Virus record (IMG/VR): IMGVR_UViG_3300025289_000049
Span: 1-44,449 of that record
DNA: 44,449 bases
DNA from: a virus
Strand: one strand, 5' to 3'
The notes below the pieces were generated by a model. The model did not search any database. It was not told where the DNA came from and saw nothing but the letters and a program-made list of their open reading frames with translations. This document shows, in pieces, positions 16,628 through 25,122 of the stretch (the first letter of the stretch is position 1; the number at the start of each line of letters is the position of its first letter). The translations under genes were made by a program, and so were the position numbers.

Positions 16628-17644
16628 CTAGTACCTGTACCCGGAGGCGGTCAAGCGAGCGTTCTTCCCCGGTGTCCCGAACGTGTTGATCGAAGTCCCC
16701 TGTCCGCCAGCAATCCCCGTGTAAGCCGGAGGCGTGTACTGAGGCGTTGGCGGCTTGTACTGTGGTAGCAACGCCCCGCCTGAATGCGAGATGTTCGACA
16801 CAGGCTGTTCTCTGGCCCTGGCTGCTTCGTAAGCCGGTCGTGCCGCCGCCAATTTCGACTGATTCGCGGCGTTGAAGGCATTGACGTACTTCTGAGAAGT
16901 GGAAGCAGATGCAGTTAGTGCGCCACCTCCAGTCCATCCGGATACTTGCCTTGCTCTGGCTTCGTCCATCCCTTGAGCCCTCAGAAACTGAAAACCCTGC
17001 TCCTGCCTGGACTGCCCAGGCCGTCCAACTTGCCATTCAGGCATTCCTTCCCCCTCGCGTCTTGCCCCGGCCGTCATGCCTCCCATCCCGGACTGCTGGG
17101 TCGGAGCGACTCCACCGAAGCCGCCACCCAGTTGCATGGGGGCAATCTCTGGCTGTGCCATCGGGTTCCTGACGGCGGGCGGCTGGATGTTCTTTGCCGG
17201 ATCGCTCGACACTGGACCGCCGCCCACGCCCGGATTCGCTCCCGAATCCATGTAGAACGGCGTCATGTTGTATGGCGTGTTCTGAGCGCCCACCTGGAAC
17301 CCACCGCCGGAGGGTTGGGACTGCGGAGTCAGCGTCGATTGCGGCTGAAGTCCGGCACTTGGAGGTACGGCGGGACCAATCTGTAACCGCTCTCCACCTG
17401 TCCACATGGCGTTCTGAGGATTCAGATTCGCTCGTTGGACCTGCGGCCCCTGTCCGGTCTGACTCCATGTCTGGTAGGCTGCGTAAGCCTGCTCCGGACT
17501 GAGACCAGACGTAATGAGCGACTGCATCGCGTTGTACGGGCTATACGCGGAGAGTCTCGCGTAGTCGATCTGTGGAGCGCCGTAGCCGGGCGGTGGCATT
17601 GTCGGTGTCGGGTACGCCGTGTTGAACTGCATGCCGGTGGGCAT
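16628..17644 (-). CDS. Pro/Gly/Gln-rich virion-associated protein
   Basis: This encodes 338 residues with AGGAG before the ATG. Composition is extreme: Pro, Gly, Gln, Tyr and Ala dominate, with few charges until a helical patch (about 225-270, EARARQVSGW then NAANQSKLAAARPAYEAARA). It is probably largely disordered. It sits between a Gln/Ala-rich coiled-coil protein and the giant protein, with gaps of about 10 bases, so the three are probably made and packaged together. A flexible internal virion protein is the best guess. No enzyme motif or family was recognised. Confidence 0.45.
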   Translation of the reverse strand: MPTGMQFNTAYPTPTMPPPGYGAPQIDYARLSAYSPYNAMQSLITSGLSPEQAYAAYQTWSQTGQGPQVQRANLNPQNAMWTGGERLQIGPAVPPSAGLQPQSTLTPQSQPSGGGFQVGAQNTPYNMTPFYMDSGANPGVGGGPVSSDPAKNIQPPAVRNPMAQPEIAPMQLGGGFGGVAPTQQSGMGGMTAGARREGEGMPEWQVGRPGQSRQEQGFQFLRAQGMDEARARQVSGWTGGGALTASASTSQKYVNAFNAANQSKLAAARPAYEAARAREQPVSNISHSGGALLPQYKPPTPQYTPPAYTGIAGGQGTSINTFGTPGKNARLTASGYRY

Positions 17645-17653
17645 CGGAGACTC

Positions 17654-18847
17654 CTATCTTGCACGCGCAAAGGTCGAGAGGTCTTGTCCAGATGGCCCAC
17701 TGGCCGAGCCTGACATGAAGTTCGGAATCCCGCCCGAAGGTTGCCCGCTTCCACTCACAATACCCGTGGCAAGGTCTCGGTACGTGTTCGTCTGCGGATT
17801 GTGGCCGTAGTAGCGCGGATTTCCGTATCGGTCTGACTGGATCGTGAGTTCCTCACCGGACCGAAGATAGGGAGCCGCAGTGCTCTGGACTCTCGCTGAA
17901 ACCTGTTCTGCGCTCTCGCCAGGTCTAGGCTGCGATGCCGCTCGTATGGCCTGGTTCGGATCAGCAAGCGTCCTCGGCTGTTGACCGATGGTGACTCCAG
18001 GAATGTTCGGATTCTGAAATTCCTGAGGCCGATGCAAGAGACTCACCGTCCCCTGTTGCGCTGCGGCCGGTGCCGCCGCAGTCGTCGTCCCGCCACGATG
18101 TGCCTCGAACTGTGCCCGCCGCGCCGCCTCCTGCGCCGCCCAATTCCCCTGAGCGATCTGGTTCTCGATCTGCCATTGCTGAAAATCTCTCGCCTGCTGG
18201 GCCTCCTGCGAGGCATAGCGGTTCTGCATCTCAGCGATGTCCCGCGCCGCTTGCGTCTGTTCCGCCGCTTGCTGGGCGGCTGCCTGTCTCTGCGCCTCCG
18301 CCTGTCTGAACGATGCGATGTAGGCCAAGTCTTCCGCGCTGCCACGCGCTTCGAGGTCGCCCAGCGTCTGCATCTCGGCTTCCTGCTGCCGCCGATTCTC
18401 CTCCATCATCGGTCCCGATCCGTACAGGCCGCGTCGGTTCATCGTCTCGCCGATGTCTTGCCTCTGCGTGAGACCGAGACGCCGAAGCCGCTCCGCCGCC
18501 GTTTCGCGTCCGAGTTGCGACGGACGCAGAAGGGCCAAGAGGTCGGCGTCCGATGTCCCGCTACCTCCGGAAGAACCACCGCCAGAAACGCCACCAGGCG
18601 TCACGAAAGACAGACCAGTACCACCACGGTACTGCGACGTGGCCCCGGATTGTCTCGGCAACGGAATTGCGGAAGGCATTGGCGTCGGCGTGTAGAACGA
18701 AAGCCCAACATTCTGCTGCGCTCTGCCTTGCATGGCGTAGGCGGGATCGGCACCGTATCCGGAGTATCTCGCAAGAGGATCGTTCGCCGGAGTCCCTGCA
18801 CGAGCGCCGTAGAGGCCCGCAGTACCGTATGGGTTGATCGTCACCAT
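17654..18847 (-). CDS. Gln/Ala-rich coiled-coil virion protein
   Basis: This encodes 397 residues from the ATG at 18847 with AGGTGG upstream; the longer frame to 18874 overlaps the previous gene. Residues ~115-255 form a long helix rich in Gln, Ala, Glu and Arg (RQAEAQRQAAAQQAAEQTQA). The flanks are Gly/Ser/Pro-rich and probably disordered. This composition resembles internal virion proteins of podoviruses, which are ejected and assemble across the envelope. It is the first of four large non-globular genes (17654 down to 5274) between the nozzle-like gene and the fibre genes. Confidence 0.5.
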   Translation of the reverse strand: MVTINPYGTAGLYGARAGTPANDPLARYSGYGADPAYAMQGRAQQNVGLSFYTPTPMPSAIPLPRQSGATSQYRGGTGLSFVTPGGVSGGGSSGGSGTSDADLLALLRPSQLGRETAAERLRRLGLTQRQDIGETMNRRGLYGSGPMMEENRRQQEAEMQTLGDLEARGSAEDLAYIASFRQAEAQRQAAAQQAAEQTQAARDIAEMQNRYASQEAQQARDFQQWQIENQIAQGNWAAQEAARRAQFEAHRGGTTTAAAPAAAQQGTVSLLHRPQEFQNPNIPGVTIGQQPRTLADPNQAIRAASQPRPGESAEQVSARVQSTAAPYLRSGEELTIQSDRYGNPRYYGHNPQTNTYRDLATGIVSGSGQPSGGIPNFMSGSASGPSGQDLSTFARAR

Positions 18848-18854
18848 TGTCCAC

Positions 18855-20441
18855 CTACTGTTGACTGGCCGCAAGATGACCCAGCAACTTCACGGAGAGC
18901 ACCGTCATGGCCGTCTTGGCTCCGGTCCTCTTCAACGCCCACGACACCGTGTTGAAGTGCGGAAACGACTGGGGCACCGTCGCTACGAACAACACAACGG
19001 TCCTCGAATACGGATGCCTTCTGGCGGAAATATGGGAGCCCGCAACGGAGGTCCCGGTTCTCAGGTCCATGTCGGTAGCGGAGACTGTCAGGACCGTGGG
19101 CGTCAAGGTGAGATCGGGATACAGACTGACCTCCACTTTCTCCGATCCCGCGTTGTCAACCTCAGCAAGAATCTCGACGCTCCCCATGCGTTTCCGGATC
19201 GTAGGATGTCCGAAGTCTTCGTGTCTGTGTCGCCACTCGGTGTCGATTCCTAACGGCCCGTCGGTCTGGCTATTGTCCACCCTCCACAGCCGCCCGGTGA
19301 TGGCATCCCCGGCCAGGATGTACAGGCCGTTCTCCACGGTGAGCAGCGACGCGAAGTTCCACGAGTCTACCCGAGTAGGATACCACCCCAGCGACTGGGA
19401 TCCCCACAGATCATGCAGCATCCCCCTGTACTTGTTGGTCCCTGTCGCACTGCGGTACACGATGTAGAGCGCCTGATCGTGGTACACGTATTGTGTCGTG
19501 TTCGCCAAGGCAGCGTCGAAGTCGCCCCGGTAGTAGTTCCAGATCGGGGCCGAGATGTTATCGGGTTCGCTCGACCCGTCCCATCGCATGAAACCCCTGT
19601 TCGAGAGGAAGTACATCCAAGCGCCATCGGTGACAAGCGATCTCGGGGAACTGCATCCCACGGTGCTCGTGACCTTGATGAACTCGTAGTCGGGCGGTCC
19701 ACTTCCCGCAAGCGCGTAGAAGGACAAGCCGGTCGGAACGTACAGTCTGTCCCGGTACTCAAGCAGCCCCTGAACCTGCCAGTTCGGGTTGCTGTCCACG
19801 GCGTTCGGGATGATGTTCGTGACGGGCCAGACCAGCGGCGCGAACAGGTCGCTGTACTGGATCATGAACGGCGCGGCATCCTGCCCGGCGGTGAAGACCC
19901 TTCCCCGGTGCAGTTCGATGTATCTGGCAAGAGGAGCGCCCGGGATCGCCGCCCACGCAGCCCCATCCCACGAGAACATCCCGGCGGCGCCACCCGGGAC
20001 GTACACGACGAAAATGCCGTACCCATTCGTGCTGATGGCTCGCATCTCTGTCGCACCGACAATCGTCGCCGTGAGCGTCCATGCCAACGGAGCAGGCCAA
20101 GGAGTCCTGTATATCTCGCCGGTACTTGGCACAAGCGCGAAAATCCATTGTCCGACAACAGCAACCGTCGTGAACACATTGCACAGATTTGTCAAAGAGC
20201 CTGGGCCGATGCCCAGCGGATTCTCAAGGAGGAGCGTGTACCCCGGCCTAGTTCTCAGAGCGCCGTACAGGTTCGTCTCAGAGACGGTCCCGCGACTCCA
20301 ACAGTTCTCGCAGAACCATGCCGCGTTGATCGGAAGCGCGTTTTTTCTGGACGATGCGTCAAGGCCACCTGAGAAGTCCGTGTAGAGTCTCTCAACAGGG
20401 CCGTCGTAGTCCTTCTGCGTAGCTGGATGCTCGCCCGCCAT
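18855..20441 (-). CDS. Tail-nozzle-like beta-propeller protein
   Basis: This encodes 528 residues. The start carries a motif seen in many podovirus tail proteins (DFSGGLDASSRKNALP, then CENC and RTRPGYTLL). The rest is short beta strands with repeated aromatic and Gly turns (MAGMFSWDGAAW-like, WMYFLSNRGFMRWDG, YHDQALYIVYRS), as expected of a propeller. This matches tail nozzle/tubular-B-type proteins that close the short tail below the connector. The connector candidate lies just upstream (20448-21221) and ejection-type genes just downstream, the usual podovirus order. Confident as a structural tail protein, less so of its exact position. Confidence 0.6.
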   Translation of the reverse strand: MAGEHPATQKDYDGPVERLYTDFSGGLDASSRKNALPINAAWFCENCWSRGTVSETNLYGALRTRPGYTLLLENPLGIGPGSLTNLCNVFTTVAVVGQWIFALVPSTGEIYRTPWPAPLAWTLTATIVGATEMRAISTNGYGIFVVYVPGGAAGMFSWDGAAWAAIPGAPLARYIELHRGRVFTAGQDAAPFMIQYSDLFAPLVWPVTNIIPNAVDSNPNWQVQGLLEYRDRLYVPTGLSFYALAGSGPPDYEFIKVTSTVGCSSPRSLVTDGAWMYFLSNRGFMRWDGSSEPDNISAPIWNYYRGDFDAALANTTQYVYHDQALYIVYRSATGTNKYRGMLHDLWGSQSLGWYPTRVDSWNFASLLTVENGLYILAGDAITGRLWRVDNSQTDGPLGIDTEWRHRHEDFGHPTIRKRMGSVEILAEVDNAGSEKVEVSLYPDLTLTPTVLTVSATDMDLRTGTSVAGSHISARRHPYSRTVVLFVATVPQSFPHFNTVSWALKRTGAKTAMTVLSVKLLGHLAASQQ

Positions 20442-20447
20442 TCCCTG

Positions 20448-21221
20448 TTACCACCCGAAGCCTCTGCGGCTGATGCCGTCCACCCCCGCTGAACCGTAGT
20501 CGCCGCTCATCTTCATCGTCCGAAGTCCCTGACGCAATCCGTTCTTTGGATATCGTCCTCGAGCCTTGGCCGTATTGAAGTCGAATCTGGCCATCATCGC
20601 CGAGTAGCCTTCAAAATCTCCGCGCATGTCCCGCACCTCAGCCCGAACGCGGTCAAGCAAGTGACTCCTGTACTGTACGGGCATGTCGATTTCCGCCTCG
20701 TCGTCCACTGGCGCAAACGATCCATCCGGCTGCAACTCGGGAAGAGTCGGTCCCCGCTTCCCGAACACCCTGACCAGCGGGGGATCGGTCGCGATGTCGG
20801 GCACTCCCTTGACGTAGAGGATGTTCCCCCGCTTCATTCCGTAGGCCCTCGATCCGCTTCCGGACACAACATCGGCCTCCTCCGGAGCGTAGATCACGTT
20901 GGACGGTTCCATCGGGAAAATCGGAATCCATCTCTGCGGCTGACCCACATCCCGATAGGCAATCTCCTCCGCCTCGTAGCAGTCGGTGGACCAGACGTAC
21001 CCCCCCGGCGTAGCCCCGGGGCCAAAGTCCAGTGGGGGATTCACCTGCGAGGAATACGGAAAGAACCAGATGCCGTCGTAAGGCATTACCTCCCGAAACC
21101 AGTCTTGAAGTCCGATAATGGCAAACTGGTTCAACGCCTGATCGGACACGTTGCTGGTATCCGCCTCTCCAGACTTCACCCGGATGAGATCGCGGAGGAA
21201 CTTGAAGGAGAAGATCGGCAT
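20448..21221 (-). CDS. Head-tail connector/adaptor-type protein
   Basis: This encodes 257 residues with a GGAAG site. It starts with a helical segment (FSFKFLRDLIRVKSGEADTSNVSDQALNQF), passes through a Pro-rich beta middle (about 45-150), and ends in helix (HLLDRVRAEVRDMRGDFEGYSAMMARF) and a basic Gly-rich tail. Size, helix-beta-helix layout and position just before the nozzle-like gene fit an adaptor that extends the portal ring (compare T7 gatekeeper or P22 gp4 types). Direct family assignment was not possible by eye. Confidence 0.5.
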   Translation of the reverse strand: MPIFSFKFLRDLIRVKSGEADTSNVSDQALNQFAIIGLQDWFREVMPYDGIWFFPYSSQVNPPLDFGPGATPGGYVWSTDCYEAEEIAYRDVGQPQRWIPIFPMEPSNVIYAPEEADVVSGSGSRAYGMKRGNILYVKGVPDIATDPPLVRVFGKRGPTLPELQPDGSFAPVDDEAEIDMPVQYRSHLLDRVRAEVRDMRGDFEGYSAMMARFDFNTAKARGRYPKNGLRQGLRTMKMSGDYGSAGVDGISRRGFGW

Positions 21222-21224
21222 GGT

Positions 21225-21527
21225 TTACTTCCAGATTCGTGCCGTCTGAGTGCCGCCGATGGACGAGACGTAGAGCCCATCGCTGTACGACGGTCCGTGC
21301 GGAAGCGGCATCGTATCGCTGAGTTTGGTCGCGGAAGACACGAAGTCGTAGATGATCGTTCCGTCGCCCGACATTGCGTTATGCCGAAGCGTGAACCGTT
21401 CTCCCGCGCCCGTCCCGGACACTTGGATGCGTGATAGCGATACGATGCTCCCGGGAGCCACCAACGGGGTTGTGGCAGTCGAAACAGTATCCACCGTCAT
21501 CGGGTTGCTGTTTGTGATGTTCGCCAT
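21225..21527 (-). CDS. Small beta-rich structural protein
   Basis: This encodes 100 residues with GAGGTGAG before the ATG. It is rich in Thr, Ser, Val and Gly with alternating hydrophobic positions, has few charges and no Cys. The sequence reads as one small beta domain (about 20-95, with SLSRIQVSGTGAGERFTLRH). It sits between the connector candidate and a similar 145-residue gene, with gaps of 3 bases. It may decorate the head or neck. Family not recognised. Confidence 0.5.
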   Translation of the reverse strand: MANITNSNPMTVDTVSTATTPLVAPGSIVSLSRIQVSGTGAGERFTLRHNAMSGDGTIIYDFVSSATKLSDTMPLPHGPSYSDGLYVSSIGGTQTARIWK

Positions 21528-21530
21528 GTC

Positions 21531-21968
21531 TCACCTCTTGTTGGCAATCGCTTCCACGAGGATGTCGCTCAGCGCCACCGTACCCGTTGCCTTCACTTCC
21601 ACCCGGACGTACTTCGCGAGTTCGATGAAGGCGAGCGGCGCAAGTCGATTCACCCCATTCGACATGGCGGACACGTCGTAGGTGATGGGGTCCTCGGCCA
21701 CGATGACCGTTGTCGATCCCGCCGTGGACTTGTTCGGTCGCGGGAACCAGTTCGTCCCGTCCTGCGAGATGGAGATTCGGGCCTCGAACGATGTCATCCC
21801 GGCAACCTTGGTCAAGGTGAAGAGCACCTCCACCTGATCGTAGTTGTCGATCTTGAGGTCGTTCGTGCAGACGACATAGGAGTTCGTGAGAAGCGCCCCA
21901 GCCGCACGAAGTGTCTGCAAGTCCGTGGTGCCGAGTTCGGTTGTGGTTCCACTGGGAACGATAGCCAT
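21531..21968 (-). CDS. Beta-rich structural protein with 'DGTNWF' motif
   Basis: This encodes 145 residues. The core (about 40-140) is a beta sandwich by composition. It contains FEARISISQDGTNWFPRP and a closing strand YVRVEVKATGTVALSDILVEA. Such 'S.DG..W' motifs occur in carbohydrate-binding-like and discoidin-like virion domains, so glycan contact is possible. It is flanked by other beta-rich virion genes in the same orientation. Secreted or surface location on the virion is inference. Confidence 0.5.
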   Translation of the reverse strand: MAIVPSGTTTELGTTDLQTLRAAGALLTNSYVVCTNDLKIDNYDQVEVLFTLTKVAGMTSFEARISISQDGTNWFPRPNKSTAGSTTVIVAEDPITYDVSAMSNGVNRLAPLAFIELAKYVRVEVKATGTVALSDILVEAIANKR

Positions 21969-21971
21969 GAC

Positions 21972-23063
21972 TTAGAACCCCGTTGAAATCGTGGGTGTAC
22001 CAGAAGGATCGTCCGCGATGAAGCTGAACGTCACCCCGTTCGCCAAAGCGGTTGGCGTCCCTGTCCCGAAGAGGGTCAGCACTCCCGTTGCGGCCACGGA
22101 CGAGTCAATGCGGAAGCCCAACCCGCTGTACGTCCCGCTCGTCACCTTGAGAATCTGGTTGTGGTACTGGTTGTTCGTCCCGCCCACCAACGTCGAGATG
22201 AACGATGTCCGCGTTGCAGCGGCATCGTTGACCGATCCCGTAATGCTCGATCCTCCACCGGGGATCGTGGAGATCTCCTGGTCGAGATAGGTGGCCTGTG
22301 TCTCGCTACCGGACATGGCCCCCACATCCACGCGGCTGAAAGCGATGATAGACACGTTGTCGCCAATGGCAGGAATCTCGGTTGCCAGCCATGCCGGATT
22401 CAATGTCAACCGTCGAGACAACAGACCAGTGTAGTCCGATACTCTCCTCATGTGCCCTGCGGCGGTCCCGGTGTTTACAAAGACGAATGAATCGTTGTAG
22501 GCATCAACGGCGGTGTCCGCCCCAGCCGGAAGATCAATAGTCGTTGCCGTGGCAGCGTCGATGGCAACGGGTCCATACACGGTATATCCGGTAAGGGCAC
22601 TGGTCAGGTCAGTCAGAGTCACTCGCGGAATCGTGATGTCCGTCAGCGTCGTCGGAGCCGTCGCCTGCTTGATGTTGTTGAAATCCAGTCCAGCCTCACC
22701 CGTTGCAGACACGTCCAAAGCGTTCGCTGGAGTTGTCGATCTGACCAGGTCGTCAACTGACGCTGCTCTGACGGCGAATCGACCCACACGGCCCCCCGCA
22801 GTCGTTCCTCCCACAGTAGCCTCAACGGTCACATTGTAGGTCTTTCCTGCCTCGAATCCGTTCGCGCCGCTCGCCACAACTTCGACATAGTACCAGCCAG
22901 TTGTGGCCGCAACCTTGACCACCGTAACACCGCCGCCAACCGCTCCAGCCGCATCCTCATAAACCACTGAGGTAGGGAGAACATCTGCGTCCGTAATGGC
23001 TCCACCGAGAGAATGCGTTGGAAAAAAGAAGTATGACGTATCACCAAGTTTGACTTCACCCAT
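21972..23063 (-). CDS. Beta-rich virion protein with repeated strands
   Basis: This encodes 363 residues. Thr, Val, Ala and Gly dominate. Residues ~20-95 look like an Ig-like domain (YYVEVVASGANGFEAGKTYNV). About 105-150 holds a motif common in phage proteins (ANALDVSATGEAGLDFNNI followed by TDITIPRVTLTDL). The rest contains several beta modules with Gly turns. A neck, head-fibre or tail-appendage protein is likely. It forms a set with the 543- and 753-residue genes that follow in genome order, all beta-rich and similar in composition. Confidence 0.5.
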   Translation of the reverse strand: MGEVKLGDTSYFFFPTHSLGGAITDADVLPTSVVYEDAAGAVGGGVTVVKVAATTGWYYVEVVASGANGFEAGKTYNVTVEATVGGTTAGGRVGRFAVRAASVDDLVRSTTPANALDVSATGEAGLDFNNIKQATAPTTLTDITIPRVTLTDLTSALTGYTVYGPVAIDAATATTIDLPAGADTAVDAYNDSFVFVNTGTAAGHMRRVSDYTGLLSRRLTLNPAWLATEIPAIGDNVSIIAFSRVDVGAMSGSETQATYLDQEISTIPGGGSSITGSVNDAAATRTSFISTLVGGTNNQYHNQILKVTSGTYSGLGFRIDSSVAATGVLTLFGTGTPTALANGVTFSFIADDPSGTPTISTGF

Positions 23064-23071
23064 GTGAGCCT

Positions 23072-24703
23072 CTAGTCAAGGACCATTCCAATGATCGACC
23101 CGCCGATGATGCTGCCTCCAGCCCCGGCAGTCGTGAACGACGATTCCGTGGACATGAATCGTCTGCCACAAGGATCGAAACACTCCATCCGGTAGTAGTA
23201 GAGCGTGTTCGCCTTGAGGTTTGCGATGACGTGAGAATGACTCGTCACCGGCAACGTGAAGTCTGTAGGCGCGTTCGGATTCAGGAAGCCGTCGTACTGC
23301 CAGGGCGAATAAACCGCAGCGTTCAGCGGCGTGATCCCGCTGGACGTAGACAGCAGAATGCGCGACTTGGCCCTGATACCCGTCGTAGCCGTGATCGTCG
23401 CGCCCTCATTCGTGACCGTGCCCGCCGTGGGTCCAACCGTGAACGAAATCGGCTTGTTCGGAGTTGCTCTTGCGTTCGTCCTGTTGACCGTCAAGCCTCT
23501 GTACTGAACCGGAATGCTCGTACTGGTCGTATTTCCGCTGTCTGTGTCAGTGTGGACGAAGAAGTTGGCGGAGGCCCAATCCGACATGTATGCGTCCAGG
23601 GCGGGGAAGTCTCCGACATACGCGCCCGACGCCCCCCCGATGTAGTCGTTGTCCGAGGTGCCCCCGTTCAATGCACCCGTCGTCGCGTTCGCGTCGGACT
23701 GGCAGATCACGTCATTACCGGACGATGCGCACGTTCGGATGCCATTCAAGTTGATTGACCTGACTCCCATCGCTCCGCCAACCACGACAGAGTTCTGTAC
23801 CGCCATCGCTCCAGCGCCGTTATTAATGACGATGCTTCCGCCATTCCCAACGGAATGATTCACATACGCCTCGTCAAAGGTCGTCGTAGCCCCCCCAGCA
23901 GGCGATGTTGAAAGTGCGGAAACACCAACAGGAGATTCGCCGCCAACCATAGCCCGCGTGACGGAACTACCGTTTATGGACGGTCCTGAAATTCCAATTC
24001 CTCCTGGATCAATGGCGATCACGTTCGTAGCCACCATCGCCACGTTACCCGAGAAGGTAATCGGGTCGTTGCACTTTGCTGCCTTCAAGTCCGCGATGGT
24101 GTTCGTCCCACCAGTCGGAGCCACGGATATCGGTATCTCGCAACCATACGCAAAAATGCGCTGGAAGGAGTTGGTTCCACCCGTAGGGGAGAAGTCTACT
24201 CCGGTGGCGGGACACCCCCATGCCTGAAGATCGGTGTACGTATTTGTCCCTCCAGCTGGCGACAGAACAAATCCGCGAGTTGCATGACCGGAGAAGACGC
24301 GACAATTGGTAACACTTGCGTTCCCGGCTCCTGTATGTCGTTCGAAAAGGCCGACAAAATGGAAGTCACAGTAGTCGTATGTGCCGACTCCGGTAGACTG
24401 AGTGTCGAACCGTGGGGTCGTGTTTGATTGCATCGTCCACGTAGTCGCGGACCCGCTTGGCGCGATCTCGATTCGATTAGAAGCAGTAGCGCCCGTTGTG
24501 GTGATGCGTCCGGACGTGGCCGATGTAAAAGTGAACGCACCATCGAACACGAGTGGATTCGGAACTCCGACGGCCGGGGCCGTGATGGTGATTGTAGCCC
24601 CGGCATCAACAGTTGCATTCCCGGAAAAGTGGTAGGTATCGGCGGCGACAGACAAATCCCAATTCTGTGTCGACTGCGCACCCGTGATTGCGAAGTCCGC
24701 CAT
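23072..24703 (-). CDS. Beta-helix appendage protein with C-terminal FN3-like domain
   Basis: This encodes 543 residues. Residues ~150-225 contain rungs of about 23-25 residues that each restart with Pro-x-Gly-Gly-Thr-Asn (three clear copies: PAGGTNTYTDL, PTGGTNSFQRI, PTGGTNTIADL). Strands rich in Asn, Thr, Gly and Val continue to about 390, as in right-handed beta-helix phage adhesins. The last ~90 residues resemble a fibronectin type III fold (HVIANLKANTLYYYRMECFD, STESSFTT). Beta-helix tailspikes bind or cut surface glycans. No catalytic site could be picked out. It could be a head fibre rather than a tail spike, given its place near the capsid gene. Confidence 0.55.
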   Translation of the reverse strand: MADFAITGAQSTQNWDLSVAADTYHFSGNATVDAGATITITAPAVGVPNPLVFDGAFTFTSATSGRITTTGATASNRIEIAPSGSATTWTMQSNTTPRFDTQSTGVGTYDYCDFHFVGLFERHTGAGNASVTNCRVFSGHATRGFVLSPAGGTNTYTDLQAWGCPATGVDFSPTGGTNSFQRIFAYGCEIPISVAPTGGTNTIADLKAAKCNDPITFSGNVAMVATNVIAIDPGGIGISGPSINGSSVTRAMVGGESPVGVSALSTSPAGGATTTFDEAYVNHSVGNGGSIVINNGAGAMAVQNSVVVGGAMGVRSINLNGIRTCASSGNDVICQSDANATTGALNGGTSDNDYIGGASGAYVGDFPALDAYMSDWASANFFVHTDTDSGNTTSTSIPVQYRGLTVNRTNARATPNKPISFTVGPTAGTVTNEGATITATTGIRAKSRILLSTSSGITPLNAAVYSPWQYDGFLNPNAPTDFTLPVTSHSHVIANLKANTLYYYRMECFDPCGRRFMSTESSFTTAGAGGSIIGGSIIGMVLD

Positions 24704-24706
24704 CGT

Positions 24707-25039
24707 CTACCCCATCGCCTTGACTTTGGCGTCAATCATGGCCTGCTCTTCCTGAGCGGTGAACCACATAGTCACAACTCCGTTTTCATCCAGTTCTTTA
24801 GGAAGCCTTGCGATCCCGGCTAACCAATTCGCCGTTTCAAGGTCGGGCTCTATCAACAGCGTTCCAGCCCCGCACATCGCGTCTCGATCCATCGCAATCA
24901 AGGCGACACCTGATGCCGAATCGAACCTGACGACCTGAAAGTCTCTGGACACGCAGTTCGACTCCATCGCGGGCGGGCTCTTCCACCCACAAGAAGCGGG
25001 CTCGTACTGAACGACATAGAGGTTGTGATACACGGGCAT
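24707..25039 (-). CDS. Hypothetical protein
   Basis: This encodes 110 residues with GGAG 8 bases before the ATG. It is a compact mixed alpha/beta sequence with three Cys (residues 17, 29 and 56) and an acidic helical C-terminus (FTAQEEQAMIDAKVKAMG). The C-terminal helix pattern resembles fibre-associated or chaperone-like proteins found next to phage adhesins. It stands between two large beta-rich appendage genes, so it may assist their folding or attachment. That is inference from position only. Confidence 0.5.
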   Translation of the reverse strand: MPVYHNLYVVQYEPASCGWKSPPAMESNCVSRDFQVVRFDSASGVALIAMDRDAMCGAGTLLIEPDLETANWLAGIARLPKELDENGVVTMWFTAQEEQAMIDAKVKAMG

Positions 25040-25081
25040 TGCGTCGGCTCCAAACTAACGGTGTCATCAGCCCCTTACAGC

Positions 25082-25105
25082 CCCCTCCCGGGGATCGGGA
25101 GAGGG
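25082..25105 (-). terminator. Stem-loop between appendage genes
   Basis: A 9-bp stem with one bulged base and a 5-base loop lies between the 753-residue gene (ends 25123) and the next start (25039). It is GC-rich but not followed by a T-run on the minus strand. It may slow or partly stop transcription, or protect the upstream mRNA end. Evidence is only the inverted repeat and its intergenic position. Confidence 0.35.
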
Positions 25106-25122
25106 TTCGTAAGAGGCCGGGA

